Source: Globomyces pollinis-pini
Taxonomy: Eukaryota > Chytridiomycota > Chytridiomycetes > Rhizophydiales > Globomycetaceae
Direction: 5' to 3'
DNA length: 58,198 nt
Assembly: GCA_025399215.1 (NCBI GenBank)
Contig: MU621186.1
Coordinates: 1 to 58,198 of the forward strand
Position numbers and translations under genes: made by a program. Positions 12,101 through 24,495 of the stretch are shown one piece after another. The stretch's first letter is position 1; every line of letters begins with the position of its first letter. Under the pieces are notes generated by a model that was not told the origin of the DNA, did not search any database, and saw only the letters and a program-made list of their open reading frames with translations.

Positions 12101-14203
12101 AAAATGGAGTTCCTTGACCATTTAGAGACATGTTGATGAGCGGTTTCGAGCTCGGCTGCTGTTTTTCGACTCCTGACTTTTGACCAAGACTAAACGATTT
12201 CAAGACTTGGATGCTCTTTTTGCCTTTGTTATGAAACGAAGACAAGGTTGCTATAGCTTTGTATGGCTTATTAAACTCTGGTGTAAAAATGAATTTAAAG
12301 AGTTTTTCAGATAGAGGTTCGAGCATTCCGATTTCTGGTAAAACTTTGAAACTGCTTTTTGCACTGAACATGTTAGAGCTTAGATTAATCTTTTCATCGC
12401 CCGTTTTTTCTTCACGAGTTTGAGTCCATCTGAATGGAATAACCAAATTGGTAGGGTTCTTCATGACAATTTCAACAATTTTCGATTTATCTAAATCTTA
12501 GATAGGTTTTTGATGTACCTATATTTGCATTCCCAAAATCTACCAATGGTAATTTTCCTGATTCTATTTCAAAGTTTGGTGAAACCAAATCCATTTTAGG
12601 TAATTGCACAGTAGCAACTATGTCTATTTCAATTGTCTCACAGTTATCACATGCCTAACATAAAATCAGGATTTTAGAGTTTACAATTCTTATCCTTTGG
12701 GAGTCTCTTCTTTGTGTCAACTCTGTTGCTAGATTTTCTTTAAGGACCCCAGGAGTGTATTGAATGACCATTTTAACTGAATCACCTGTATTTAGACTAA
12801 AATACGAAGGGAAAATATTAAACACACCAAATGTTAAACTTTTAGCAGTTGAATGATTTCCAGCACCAAGATTTTCAAATAATTCGAAAGGTGTGCCTTG
12901 ATCCAAAGCGGACATTAGCAAAAATCGTGCCTTTCCACCAGTATTCGTAATGGTATGAGTAAATGTTAGTCCAAATCCTGATTCACAATACCCACAGTCA
13001 AATACAGAAGGTAGATTAAGTTCAAAGTGTGGCAGCGCGGCAATGATTGGAATCGTCAAGTTAATGTGATCCGACTTGACAATCAAATTCTGGTTTTCAT
13101 TTGCATACGAGTTTGGTAGAAATGTAATAAGGTACACACATGACATTCCTGGTGCAAGTAGTCCTTCTCCTTCTAATGGTGTGCTGATTATCTCATATTT
13201 GAAATACGGAGAGTAGTCTTCTGGAGGATCAAAGGTTAGTCGAATTCTCTCTAACTATTAGTTGGATTTTGAATTTACGTAAAAATGAACTAACATTTTT
13301 AATTGTTAGTTTCTTTGTAAACGTCTTGTAAGGAACATAAAAGTCAAATACGACACGGTCGGGAATGGCAACCAATGCAGGACCTTTGTTCACTTTTTTA
13401 CCACGAGCTTTTTTGCTAAGATTAATATTTGGCATCAATTTTTCATGATCATCTTTAACAGATTTGATTCGCTTTTTTGTCAAGGCATTTTCAGGTGTCA
13501 TATCCATTTCCAATATTCCTGGAACGTCTATTGCTGTTAATACTGGGTTTTTCCTGGACGTAAATCCTTTCAATTTGGGAATCATTAATGCTTGAGGTCT
13601 AACTAGCGTGTTCGAAAAAGTATGATTTCCTATTGTATGGCTTTCATGTGTTTTGATGTGGACTAAATTTTGATCAATAAACTGGTTATCCTGCTCTGAA
13701 TTGTCCCTAGAATCTTCGATAGACTGAATCGGATGATTGTTGGCTTGAAATAATCGATTTTGTATCCTATTTATTTGCTTCATTTTGCCCAAGAATTTGT
13801 CTTGTACATTGGTTGTAAACTCCGCAGGATACACATTTGGATACTCTCTTGGGTTTTTTTTCGATGCGATGTATATTTTTGGATTTTTGGTTTGAAGTCT
13901 GGAATTCGAATCAAACTCATCGTCAATTGAGTTACTTCGTTCTTCAGATAAAGAAAACAAGGATTTTTTCAGAGTATTTCCCATTATCGATTCAATTGAA
14001 TGGTCCGAGACTTCAATAAATTGTAAGTTTGACTTTTGTAATAAACTGGATATGTTCAGTTTTGTAGAGTTGGAGTTTAAGTTGGAGTTCAAAAACCCTT
14101 TTGATACCATTGACTCCCTTCTTCTTGGAATTGGAGGTAGACTGCCTTTGGAATCCATGCCACTCAGGTTTTCTAGTTTCGGTGTTATCAATTCAGGGGG
14201 CAT
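9134..14203 (-). CDS. ASH/MSP-domain ciliary protein, hydin/DLEC1-like, copy A
   Basis: Six exons with introns at 13251-13278, 12655-12684, 12491-12518, 11750-11776 and 10768-10792 (25-30 bp) give 1643 aa. The protein is a chain of beta-rich ASH/MSP-type domains with repeated patterns such as IDFGLVWLGGKKT, ITNTGGKARF, FNIFPSYFSLNTGDS and GVIGIPVKFSGP. Such proteins (hydin, DLEC1, several CFAPs) belong to the axoneme central apparatus, so a motile flagellum is likely. The N-terminal about 250 residues are charged and disordered. An upstream in-frame stop supports the start at 14203. A paralogue lies directly upstream in tandem. The exact orthologue (DLEC1, HYDIN or another CFAP) is not settled. 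Confidence 0.85.
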
Positions 14204-14289
14204 GTGTAAAAATAGACTTCAAAGACGCGCTTTATATTCGTAAATAGTTAAAAAGAGTGTTTGATTTGTAAATACAAAGCAATAGTATA

Positions 14290-17200
14290 TTAATCAAATG
14301 ATTCTTCTAACAAAATGGGTACGGTTTGAGTCATGCCATTGGAAAAATTGATGTATAAACCTCCTGTTGTTAGTAGTGAGCAGTAGTTAGAATTATTAGC
14401 TTCTGTCTGAGAATTTGCGTTTTCTGGGCTTAATGGGGTAGGAGTTCTAATGGGTTCAACAATAGAATCAGGACTTTCTAAATTGGTAAAATCAGAGAAA
14501 ACGTCGATAATAGATTCAATTTGACCACTATCTGTTGTAGTAAGGGGTATTATATCCTCCAAAAGATCGTCATAGTCCTTGCTTACACACACTGTAATCA
14601 TCAATTGCTTTTTAGGCTTCAGTTCAAACATATTGATCCCTTTCACAACTTTTTGAACAGCACTTGTAGATGGTATGACCTCAAACCCAGTGCGAGGAAA
14701 CGCATCTAGGGTAAAATAACATACAGCATCAGTTTCATTAGATAAAAAGGTAACTTTCTTCAGAACCTCGTTGGACCCATATACATACTTTTTGATTTTA
14801 ATATTTTCATCTTCTTCCAATGTCAAATGTGGTTCTATGCATTTTGCTTGTAAATTTAGTTTTAATAGCGAGTTTAAAAATCTTGAATCCCCCATATCAG
14901 AGCCAAAATTGGCCATATTGATTGGCTCTTGGGATGGGATTTTACCTCGTATTGTATTTCGTCTTGGCGCATATCTGAAAGACCCATCTTCCTCTTTGTA
15001 CGCAATGTCCGCTAATGCAATAGCATCAAAATAACCTATTTTGGAATTCAAAAAACTACATTCCAAGTTTGCTGACTTGAAAGCAGGAATTGTCATTGTT
15101 GAAGGAGAAACTTGGATAATTGGATCTGAATGAAAGAGTAGATTGTTTTGTGGTTTACATATGTTCATAATTCCAGCTTCGTCAGATTCAAAGTCGAAGT
15201 TCAAGTTTACATCGGACTTGTGATTCATGAATATGACCCAATCTAATTGAACTTCTCTGGGGGAATGGTTTTCTACTGTTATAATTTTCTTAAAATGACT
15301 TTTAGCAGACTTTATATCCGTCAATGAGTTTCCACGCTTATCATTTCCTGCTTGGTGGTGATTCAATAGTTCCGGGTTGATTATTTTTGTCCCGAAATTC
15401 ACGCTGTTAATCTTTAACTTTGTGCTACTATCTTTTCCATTTTTTGAGTATGGTTTCAAATGCGGACCACTAAATTTAATGGGTATTCCTATAACACCCA
15501 TTTTGATTGGTAAATACTTTATAACGGAACCCAGTTGACAAATCAGCCTATCGTTATATAAGCCGACCAAGTTGTTATATGATTTCATTGTAATTTCAAC
15601 TTCGCCCCAAGGCTCAATTGATCCGGTAGATGGTGTTATATGGAATGCAGCCCCTCTTCCATCCGAAAGAATTTTCTTCATGGAATCAAGAAATGCACGA
15701 AAATTGTATAGATTATCAATAAATGCCTGGCCCACCTTTGAGCTGAATCCAAATTTTGATCTGGGATTATGCGAAAGCATCTGGTTTGTCTTCATTCCTC
15801 CTTTGTCTACGCATTAATATTCAAGTTAGTTTTACCATCAGGTTTAATCAGTTTTGGTTCAAAGTTCAAATCAAAATCATCCACAACAGAGGTCGGTTTG
15901 TACTTTTCTATATCAATGGAAAATGACTCCCGTCTAGCAGACAGGTTACATATCCTTATAGTTCGTTTTCTTGCAACAAAAATTGGGCATTCTAAGCCAA
16001 AATCTACTCTTTGATATGCTAGTGTTTGAGGAAGAGGAAGTTTTATAGGTATATCCAGCTTATTGCTGAGTGCAATTTCATTATCGACCACTCTTATTCG
16101 AAATAAACTGTCAACGGCATCAATTTTAATTTGAAGTTGAATCAATCCATCATTTTCTACCATATTCTCTACTATACCATTGACTATTACGTTGTATGAA
16201 TCTGCTTTGTGGATGCAAACCGTGACTGTCAGCTCAAGAACGTCGCGCGATCCAACCACACCAGAGTCTGGAGATACTAATACACTATAGTACTCATTTT
16301 CAATACATTCAAAACAAAAATTGGCTGGAAGATCTCGATCATTTTGCAGAATTGGCTTCCAAACAAATGGTACATTAACAAAGCTTGTCACATAATTTGC
16401 AATTGGCTCCAATAAGTATGGTGTTTGAGAGCATCCAACAATACCTATAGTGGTGACAAGAGTGTATTCATTTGCATTTGCAGGCTTGCCTTCTATACAT
16501 AGCGTTGCTACCGTTTTTTGATACCATAAAGGAATATATGTGAATTTTACAACTTTGGTTTCTTGGGATTCTAATGTTCCCTGGTCTGGTTCTATCTGAA
16601 TGATGCATTGTTCATTGGAATTCAAGAAGTACAGAGAAGCATTCCAGTACATTTCTACTTTTGAACTATTAAATAATGGAATTTGGAGTGTTTTCTTTTC
16701 ACCCAAACATATCATACCAAAATCAATGAAATCTACATCAAATGACAAACATTTCGGCATCAAAGATACCCTTCCAACAACTGGTAGCATTAAAGTTGGT
16801 CCTTTCTGATGACCTGTAGTGCAAATTAAATTTCCAGTTGCTAAACCAGGTGATACTCCCAGAAATGAAAACTCCAAAGTTGTATAGCTATTACTCTTCA
16901 CCACTCCTGAAATACGCTCTGAAGTAACGCTCAGTTTTCTGGATCCGATATCACTAAAATCCCACTGAAACGATATTTTTGAAACTGATTTGTTCAAAAA
17001 CTTCAATTTTCGAACCAATTTTTGTCCAACATGAAAATCAATTGGTAAAAATACAAAATAATCCCCTAAAGATGCGGAGAAAGGAATACCAGATCCTCTG
17101 GCATGGAACCTGAATATAGCTTCTCCTTCGGTTATTGAAGCTTTTCGTCTTGGTTTTTCAGAATGCGAAAACTTCAACTGCTTTCTTGTCGAAAACAGTT

Positions 17201-19025
17201 TCATTTGAAGAAATGCTTCATAAAACTTTTCCTTTCTAGGAGTGAATTTCAACGAAAATAGTTTAATAGATTGTGGAGAAAAATTCCCAAAGTTTGGAGA
17301 AATATCGTAAGTAGTATCTCCATCAAACTTCGATGTGTGTTCAGTTTCGATGTTAAAGCTTTTGGATGATTTCCATTTGAATGGAATTCTCAAATTCGTT
17401 GGATTGTAAATCTTCACTTCAAAAACTTTCTCTACATCAATATTTACTTTTTGAAAATCAATCAAATATACGTCTTCACGATTATTTTGATCAGAATGAT
17501 CCGCTTCAAAGATATTTAAATCAGTTTCAACGTCTTTAATGGCAAGAACAGTAACTCTTGGTATTTCAATTGTAACTTTGACATAAAATTCCAATGTTTC
17601 GCAGTTATCACATGCAATCCTTATTCTTTCAATCTCTTTTGCTTTGTTCGGAATGTCTTCACCATTTGCGTCCGGCTTGTACAAAATCTTTAAGGTAATG
17701 GACTCTCCCGTCTTTAACGAAAAAAATGAGGGATAGATATTGAAAGGACCGTAAGCAACAAAGACAGGCCTAGGATGATTATCGATTCCAATATTTTCAA
17801 ATAACTGAAAAGGTGATTGTAGCTCATCTTGAGTCATCAACATAAAACGAGCATCACCTCCAGAATTTTCCACTTCAAAATCATATTCCAGCGAATCACC
17901 TAATGGGCAATATCCACAGCTACTTGTTTAACCTACTATAAAGTTTACTCTAGGACAGATGGAATATTCAATTGAAAATGGTGAAGAGACGCTGTTATAG
18001 GAATCGTCATCGCGTCTCCTAATTCATTACTCACTATTAATTCTAAGAATGAAATTAACAATATTTATATACCAGAGTTAATATCTGCATAAGAGTTAGG
18101 TGCAAAAGTCACTTGGTATACACTAAACAATCCTGGAGCAACCATTCCATCGTTATCTGTAGGAGTTTTTGATAATCGAATGCTAAAGATTGAAGCGTTA
18201 TTATTCTGATAATTGTTGAAAGTAAGAGAAAATCTATGGGACTTTGAACCAATATTACGAATAATCAAAGACTTTTCATACTTTTGATAAGGTTCATATG
18301 AATCAAAAATCAATTCATTCGGTTCGGCTAGAAATGGATTTCGAAATTCAAACCGATTTTCGAACTGCATAGTACGAACTTTACAATGATTCATTCGATC
18401 ATAAATCTTTAGATCTTCTTGATTGAGTACTGATATGATGTTTTTTGGTTTTGATGGTTGTTGAGGTGTCACATCTCCCTCTATTTCCAATAATCCAGGT
18501 GAATCAACAGTTGTATATAGTGACTTCCGTTTTGGCACAAAAGGTTTACGTCTAGGTATCAAATTTTCTTTTACAGGATATTTTGGGAGAGGAGGAAGGT
18601 TACTGGAACCAAGAATTGATGGTTTCGATCCATCACCACCTTTTGAGCGATCCATTGGTGATAGAACCACCAATCTATTTGCTTGACTAAACTGTGGAAT
18701 CTGTTTTTCGTCTATTAAAAGCTCATCTATAGTCTGTCCATGTGCATCATTCCAATCATCAATCAGATCTTTGAAAGTTGATTTTAATTTTGGTACCATA
18801 GAGAGCTGCTGTGATAAATCATTCTCTTTAGAGCATATCCGACCATTTAGTTTCTTAAATTCATTACATAGAATAAATTACCATCGCGATTTGCTGGACC
18901 AGACTTCGCCCAGGTCTCGTAGGAGTTAAAATTGTTGAATGCTGTTTTGTAAGCCCAGAGTTACTTCTACTGACTGGAGGATATATATTGCTTCTTGTGC
19001 TAACGTATTCTTTCTTGCTATGCAT
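14290..19025 (-). CDS. ASH/MSP-domain ciliary protein, hydin/DLEC1-like, copy B
   Basis: Five exons with introns at 18854-18881, 18043-18072, 17920-17948 and 15807-15835 give 1539 aa. It aligns along most of its length with copy A, for example RGAAFHITPSTGSIEPWGEV against RGAAFDAKPTSGTIEAWGEV, and NPTNLRIPFKW against NPTNLVIPFRW; both end in TGGLYIN.. followed by a PI.LE tail. The start at 19025 uses an upstream exon (MHSKKEYVSTRSN) that splices in frame to the long exon; without it translation could begin at 18799. The stop lies 86 bp before the copy A start codon. Only the last intron is at the same position as in copy A. Role as for copy A: axonemal, inferred. Confidence 0.85.
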
Positions 19026-19488
19026 TTGTGGGAAGAGTTCTTTCTATTGATGTGATGTCGTAATTGACCTTTGTCTTTGAACAATGAATCGAACGTATTC
19101 CATAGGATAACTAAGTCTATTCAATTGAAGAGTAATCAGCAGCATATTGCACATAATTTATTGGACAAGATCTTCAATTCTGTTCATAATTGTCGTGATC
19201 GTCATTCCCTACTCAACAATTTTCGATCCTTCCTATAAACTCAATTCAGTTTCTACTCAGTATTGAACGATTATTAAGAATTCCCAATCTAAATTCTTCT
19301 CAACTTTTTACTTGTCCTTGCCTAATAACAAATACAACTTTCCTTTTCCTGATGATACTTCAATGATGGACGTATTTCACACAACTCTCACCATTATTAA
19401 ACTTGCATGAATCAATTGATGTCAAGCACTGACCTGCATAAAACGGACACAGACTGTTTACCCAAACAAATCCAAAAAAAAGGAGGAA
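19026..19488. promoter_or_regulatory. Divergent intergenic region, 463 bp
   Basis: Separates the ASH copy B start (minus) from the membrane-protein start (plus). AT-rich; contains an AAAAAAAGGAGG run just before the plus-strand ATG. No gene, RNA or repeat recognised. Confidence 0.4.
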
Positions 19489-20452
19489 ATGACGAAACTA
19501 CCTGTAAACCAATCACCTATCCTCGATTTGGATGAGATTGAAGATTGTCGTAGTTCAAGTAACTCTGATTGGGATTTAATTGAAAACGAAACTCTTTATG
19601 ATTACAAAATTGGAAACGAGTTTAATCTGCGAACGTTGGATATATCCAATAAGAAAATTGAGCTCAATCTTGACCCTAATTTGAATCCGAATACAGACTT
19701 GATCCGTGGTGAAAGAAATCCCAAAAATGATTGTTTAGATCTAGTCGTTACCTCATCAATTTGGGAATATTTCGTCAAATTCCAATACAAACCTGTCATT
19801 TATTTGACTGTTTGTGTGCTATTGTTATTTATGTTAACATACAATATAGCCTCATTGTACAAAACCTTGGACAAATCGGTACCAAAGTATCACATTAGCC
19901 ATGATGATTGGTTAATTCTTGAACGAATCAAATCGTTTAATCAATGGAAACAAGATGTTTATCAAAATATCGACTCCCATTCCAAACCATTAATCAATTT
20001 CGTCCAATCTATTCATCAAACAGCTAAGTCAAAATGGAACGAATTATTTGTTGAAGGGGTTTGTACCAATTCTACATTTATTCAACGTATGTTTTTGATT
20101 CCGAAATGCGGTGTTAAACATGTACTTGGTTTCTGTTTTTTTACCTTTGTAGTTGATTACTAGAACAATAATCTCAAATTGGTTATCCTTCAAGGAGCTT
20201 GTCACTGTCAATCTTCGATCCGCTACCCCATCCCAAACATTGAAAGATATGTTCTACAATGGATTGCAAGACTTTGGTCAATTGGCAAATTATCCTGTAA
20301 GAGTTCTGAAAGTATCATGGTTTGGAGATGAGTCTACTAAAGGTCTTTATCACTACTTGAATGATGTTCTAATTAAGATGAGTAGTTGGTTAACTAATAG
20401 CCAGGAATCAATGTTGATTCGTTTCAAGCAATTCAAAGATTCCATTGTATGA
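19489..20452 (+). CDS. Hypothetical single-pass membrane protein
   Basis: Two exons joined by a 31-bp intron (GTACTT...TTGTAG, ending at 20152) give 310 aa. The first ~95 residues are acidic and Ser/Asn-rich. One clear membrane segment follows (YLTVCVLLLFMLTYNIASLY, about residues 104-123), then an amphipathic helical region with two similar 'F..F......' blocks. No family recognised. The topology suggests a cytosolic N-terminus and a lumenal or intermembrane helical C-terminus, but this is inference. Confidence 0.75.
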
Positions 20453-20560
20453 TTTATCTGTTCCTTTTTCTTCGTATAAAAATTTGCATTTTAAACTGTT
20501 TTAAAGAAATGTTTGATTATGAAATATTTTAAGATCAAATTGCTTAAATTTTGGTTTATT

Positions 20561-22296
20561 TTAATCCTTGCACAATACTTTGACAAAATTGGATAAATCA
20601 ACATTCTTTGCTTCAATAGCAATACAGAAAGGATCTTTCTATAGAAAAAGTTAAGCATAATCATAATAATTACTAAGAGTTCAGTCGGTGTAGGTCGCTG
20701 TGACTGATCTTTAATCAAACTAAAGTATGAGATTGAGTTTAATATACCTTCTGGCAATGAACGATTCGAATTCAGAGGAATACTGTCCTTTCGGAAGGGT
20801 TGGTACAGGTTCATGAACGATATATTCAAGTAATTCAAAAACCGATAATGGTTTACCATCAGGTGGAAATGGGAATTTACCTATCACCAATTCAACTAGT
20901 GTCATGCCTAATGTTATTTTACAAAATTGAATACCAAGACTCCACACATCGGATTGTACGGAATACTTTTCCCCTTGAATACGTTCAGGCTTTGATGTTA
21001 ATCATCATAAAAAACTTACAGACATATATCCACTTGTTCCCACAAAGGTATTTGCAACAGAATTGATTAGTTCACCACTGACACCAAAGTCTCCTAGCTT
21101 CACTTCCCCCTGGGAATTTAGCAGGATATTACTTGGTTTGATATCTAATCGTTAGTAAGCTTTTTCTTTTTGGCAGGATGTGATTGAGGTTATGGGTACA
21201 AAAATGTTTGGTTGAAAAGAGGTATTATTTAGGGGTTTGTATTCTACTTCATGATTGAATAAAACTGGAAATAGCCACTTAAAGAAACATGCATATAGTA
21301 TGAATACGTTAAAGACACAATGTTAAAAAGTATACGATTCAAAGAGAAGACATGAAAGTCAAGGAGAGTTGTAGTGTCTGTCAAGGAAAAGAATAAATCC
21401 AATAATCCAATAATTTATGAAATAATTGAATTCGTCATCCAAAACATTAAACTCGTGAAATCAACCATTTACAACAGTAAGATATAAGATCCCATTGCAA
21501 ACATTTAAAGAACAGAAAAAAAGGCTAAAACCTTACCTCTATGAATCAAGCGATGCTTTTCGTATAGATAAGACAGTCCAGACAACGTCGCATGTGCAAT
21601 CTTTCCTGCCACATCTTCAGATACATTCCCAGTTTTCTTATAAACCTGATCCAAAGATCCACAATTCATAAACTCCATACATATACTGATATCACCTTCC
21701 GCTAAAAAAGCTCCATAGAATGATACAATATTTGGTGAATCGCATTGATTTAGGATTTGTAATTCTCTTAATATTTGTTTCCGTACAGAGTTTTTGGCTT
21801 CTACATGGATAATCTTTTCGTTAGTTTTTTTTGGGGAATTACCTAGAGGTTAGATTGATTATGACGAACCTGATGGTTAGTCCAACTGTGAAAGTAGAGA
21901 TTACCTGAATATTAATTTCAAATTCAATGGTACCTAGAAATGAATTAATTATATGTTAAAGCACACCTTTCTAGCCATAATATTTCCAGTTGGTTTATGT
22001 ATAACTTTAGAAACAGTCCCACCAGCACCCGACCCTAATTCAAACAGAGTTTCGATATCCTCTGGTTTTAAATCAAGAGAGCAACTCTTTGGAATGCTCA
22101 TTTCTGCTAGTTGAGGGGCCAAAACTGAAGAAGGAGATTCTATATTTTGACCTGGAGCAACAGCGGACCCTGGCTTTAGATTGAGTTTTAATTTATTCTT
22201 TTTTGGCTTGTCAGTCATTGATTGGGAAAGGAAAAGAGAGAATCGCGCGTTGAAAAGAGAAGCCGAAATTGATTGCCTTGTTTCAACGAAAGCCAT
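20561..22296 (-). CDS. MAP kinase kinase (STE7/MKK family)
   Basis: Seven exons give 356 aa; starting at the internal Met of MTDKPKKNK would give about 330. Kinase landmarks in order: [12 protein letters not shown] (Gly loop), MARK (VAIK Lys), [12 protein letters not shown] (hinge), [12 protein letters not shown] (catalytic loop), GDFGVSGEL (DFG), the activation segment [18 protein letters not shown] with phosphorylatable Ser/Thr, [10 protein letters not shown] and [18 protein letters not shown], the last typical of MAP2Ks. It phosphorylates a MAPK in a stress or mating cascade. Introns: 21814-21966 is a tandem array of five GT-AG units; 21145-21536 (392 bp) is the longest in the window; 20908-20934 (27 bp) has no stop and would be missed by simple ORF calling. 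The C-terminal exon ends in [13 protein letters not shown]. Confidence 0.93.
21814..21966 (-). other. Tandem mini-intron array, five GT-AG units (MAP2K)
   Basis: Reading the minus strand, units lie end to end at 21966-21934 (33), 21933-21905 (29), 21904-21870 (35), 21869-21843 (27) and 21842-21814 (29). Each begins GT and ends AG, and there is no base between units. Units 3-5 contain CTAAC-like branch sites. The flanking exons join ARK to IIHVEAKN exactly as MAP2Ks require, so all 153 bp must be removed. Confidence 0.85.
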
Positions 22297-22492
22297 ACAA
22301 AGAATTCATTAAAGAGGCAAGGGGATACTTTCATCTCAATAGTCAAGGGTATATTTAAAAGGTAAGTATTCGTACTTTATAATTCAAGTATTTCATCAGA
22401 GTATGAATCCATCTTGAACATTGATATTAATGATCCTGGACTAATACTGTTTTCATATGATATTCTGGTTTTTAAAGTTGTCCAGTTTTCAA

Positions 22493-23397
22493 ATGACAAA
22501 ACCATTAGAAAATGAACAAACTGAACTGGTCCTCAATTACTTGTCAGCACAAAATAGACCCTACAACGTCACTGATATCTTGAATAATCTCAAGGGTAAA
22601 GTATCTAAAGCAAATATACAAAAAATATTAAATGAAGCGGTTGAATCTAGTAAATTATTAATACTCTCACTAAAGATAAAATTGTCGTAAAAACCTATGG
22701 AAAACAAATGATCTACTGTCCTATTCAGAATGCAACGGATATATCTCCTGATAGTTTGAATGAATTATCAATGAAAACGAATGAATCTGCTAAAGTAATG
22801 GAAGATTTAAAAGAAAAGGTATTCATTCATATTGGTAACGTTTATGTAGGTTACTAGAATCTATTAGTTTATTCGATAGGTTAATGACTATATATATTGA
22901 TGTTTAGGTAAATGAAGTGTAATGTTAAATATCTAGGTATTTGGGGATTTGTTCATTTACGTTTAGGTTAATGGAAACCTAAAGCGTATTTATCATATTA
23001 TAAATTAACATCACCAATAGTATTACAAAAGTTAAAGAACTCAAAGACTACAGAAGATATGAAAGCAGAACTATCAAATTTGAACGCGGAAGTAATTCGT
23101 ATCAATTAACTCATACAGAACACAAATTTAAAGGAAAAGCTGGAAATGTTACAGAACGGTACACCACTCATCACCACGGAGGAAAAACAAAGGATTGAAA
23201 GTGATTTTGAAGAAATGCGACAACATTGGAAGAATAGGAAGAGAATGTTTAATGAGATGTGGAATACTATTACCGAACATGCAGAGAATCCCAAGAAATT
23301 GAAGGTAATTGATGGCAGGGTTGATTGGTAGGAGAAAGTCGGATTCGAGACAGATGAGGATGTTAAAGTGGATTTCAAGTTGGTGTTTAGCCTTTAG
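22493..23397 (+). CDS. HOP2: Homologous-pairing protein 2 (HOP2/PSMC3IP)
   Basis: Five exons give 203 aa (human protein is about 217). HOP2 works with MND1 to help DMC1/RAD51 in meiotic strand invasion. The N-terminal winged helix reads VLNYLSAQNRPYNVTDILNN, followed by KIVVKTYGKQMIYCP, then a coiled coil, NSKTTEDMKAELSNLNAENT, TPLITTEEKQRIES, WKNRKRMFNEMW, and the conserved end EKVGFETDEDV. Introns: 26 bp after 'EAVES', an array of six GT-AG units at 22819-23031, then two of 27 bp. Splicing across the array gives LKEK|LKNS, a slightly shortened coiled coil; a micro-exon hidden in unit 6 cannot be excluded. Its presence implies a sexual cycle. Confidence 0.85.
22819..23031 (+). other. Tandem mini-intron array, six GT-AG units (HOP2)
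   Basis: Units abut at 22819-22849 (31), 22850-22879 (30), 22880-22907 (28), 22908-22936 (29), 22937-22966 (30) and 22967-23031 (65). Every boundary reads AG followed by GT. The only frame-preserving join is from AAAAG at 22818 to TTAAAG at 23032. The last unit is longer and contains an alternative acceptor at 23020. Confidence 0.8.
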
Positions 23398-23718
23398 TCA
23401 TTTCTCTCGTGTTTGATTATGGGTTTAATATAGTTGTACTTTGCATTTTAGTCTCGTGATTAGATGAGACTCTCATCTAATTGGAATCTGTTCAATGAGT
23501 TTGATGTTGGATTGGTATCTTGTACTTAAGTGTACAATGAAATAACTTTAATATTTTCGAACGCACTTTAATAGTACCAAGAAATGGGTTGGTCATTTGC
23601 TTTAGTAACGTGATTACGGATTCAGACTTTATGGACACGAACTAGATAAAGTAAAATGTACAAATGAAAGTGAAAGTATGAGGTTGTATTTGAGACTAAG
23701 TAAATAGTACACACTAAA

Positions 23719-24323
23719 TTAATAGTAAGCGGGAGTATTAGCCCATTGACCGCCGTTTGAAGAACCAGAGCTATTAGAGTTCAAACTAGCTCTTTTTGGA
23801 TTGAAGCCCATACTTTTCCGTTTAGGATTGAAGGACATTCGTTTGTTGTTGTCTAAATAATTATGATGTTTTTCGGTTGGGGCATCTCTACGTTGACCCC
23901 ATTGACCAGGTCTATCAGGTCTAGCCCAACTCTTCTTTGATTTCAAAGCGACGGGAAAGAATAAATTGTTTAGTTTGTTTTGAGCGTTGAAAACATCCTG
24001 TTGAGTATCTCCTGCAATTTGAATAGCGTTTTCTATTGTGAGAATGATTATAGAGTACTAGTATGAATGTAAGAGATATCAGTACAGGTGTCTAAAGCAA
24101 TTTGTCTAAAATTTAGAGAGTCAAGAACAATACTGAATTTGAGTAGCATCGGAACCATAAGAAAGTCTTTGATTATCGAAATCCAAAGGGCAGTAAATAA
24201 GTCCGATTATATCTACCATCAATGGAATACTAACGAACCTTGTTGAATGCAATTGTCCATATGAGGTTTGTCAATGTAAAGAATAACTTCGTTTCTTTTA
24301 CCGTTTAAAGTACGCCAACACAT
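23719..24323 (-). CDS. Hypothetical protein with basic Asn/Ser/Gly-rich tail
   Basis: Four exons with introns of 26, 28 and 26 bp give 174 aa. The first half looks globular (MCWRTLNGKRNEVILYIDKP, then DIIGLIYCPLDFDNQRLSYG, and IQIAGDTQQDVFNAQNKLNN). The second half is basic and low-complexity with repeated FNPKR (MSFNPKRKSMGFNPKRASL), Arg-Pro-Gly-Gln, and ends NGGQWANTPAYY. This resembles an RNA-binding tail, but no family is recognised. Total spliced length is a multiple of three, supporting the exon model. It lies tail to tail with HOP2. Confidence 0.65.
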
Positions 24324-24495
24324 GATTCATTTATCGAAACATGGCTTCACTTTTTTAAGTAACTGAAGACTTGGATAGTTTTATGAATAGAATGAATATT
24401 GAACTAATAAATCCTTAATAATTAGTCTGAGTTTTTTGTCAAGTATCTCATTCCAATGCATTGGTATTTTTTACCAAATTCAAACAGAATTGGAA

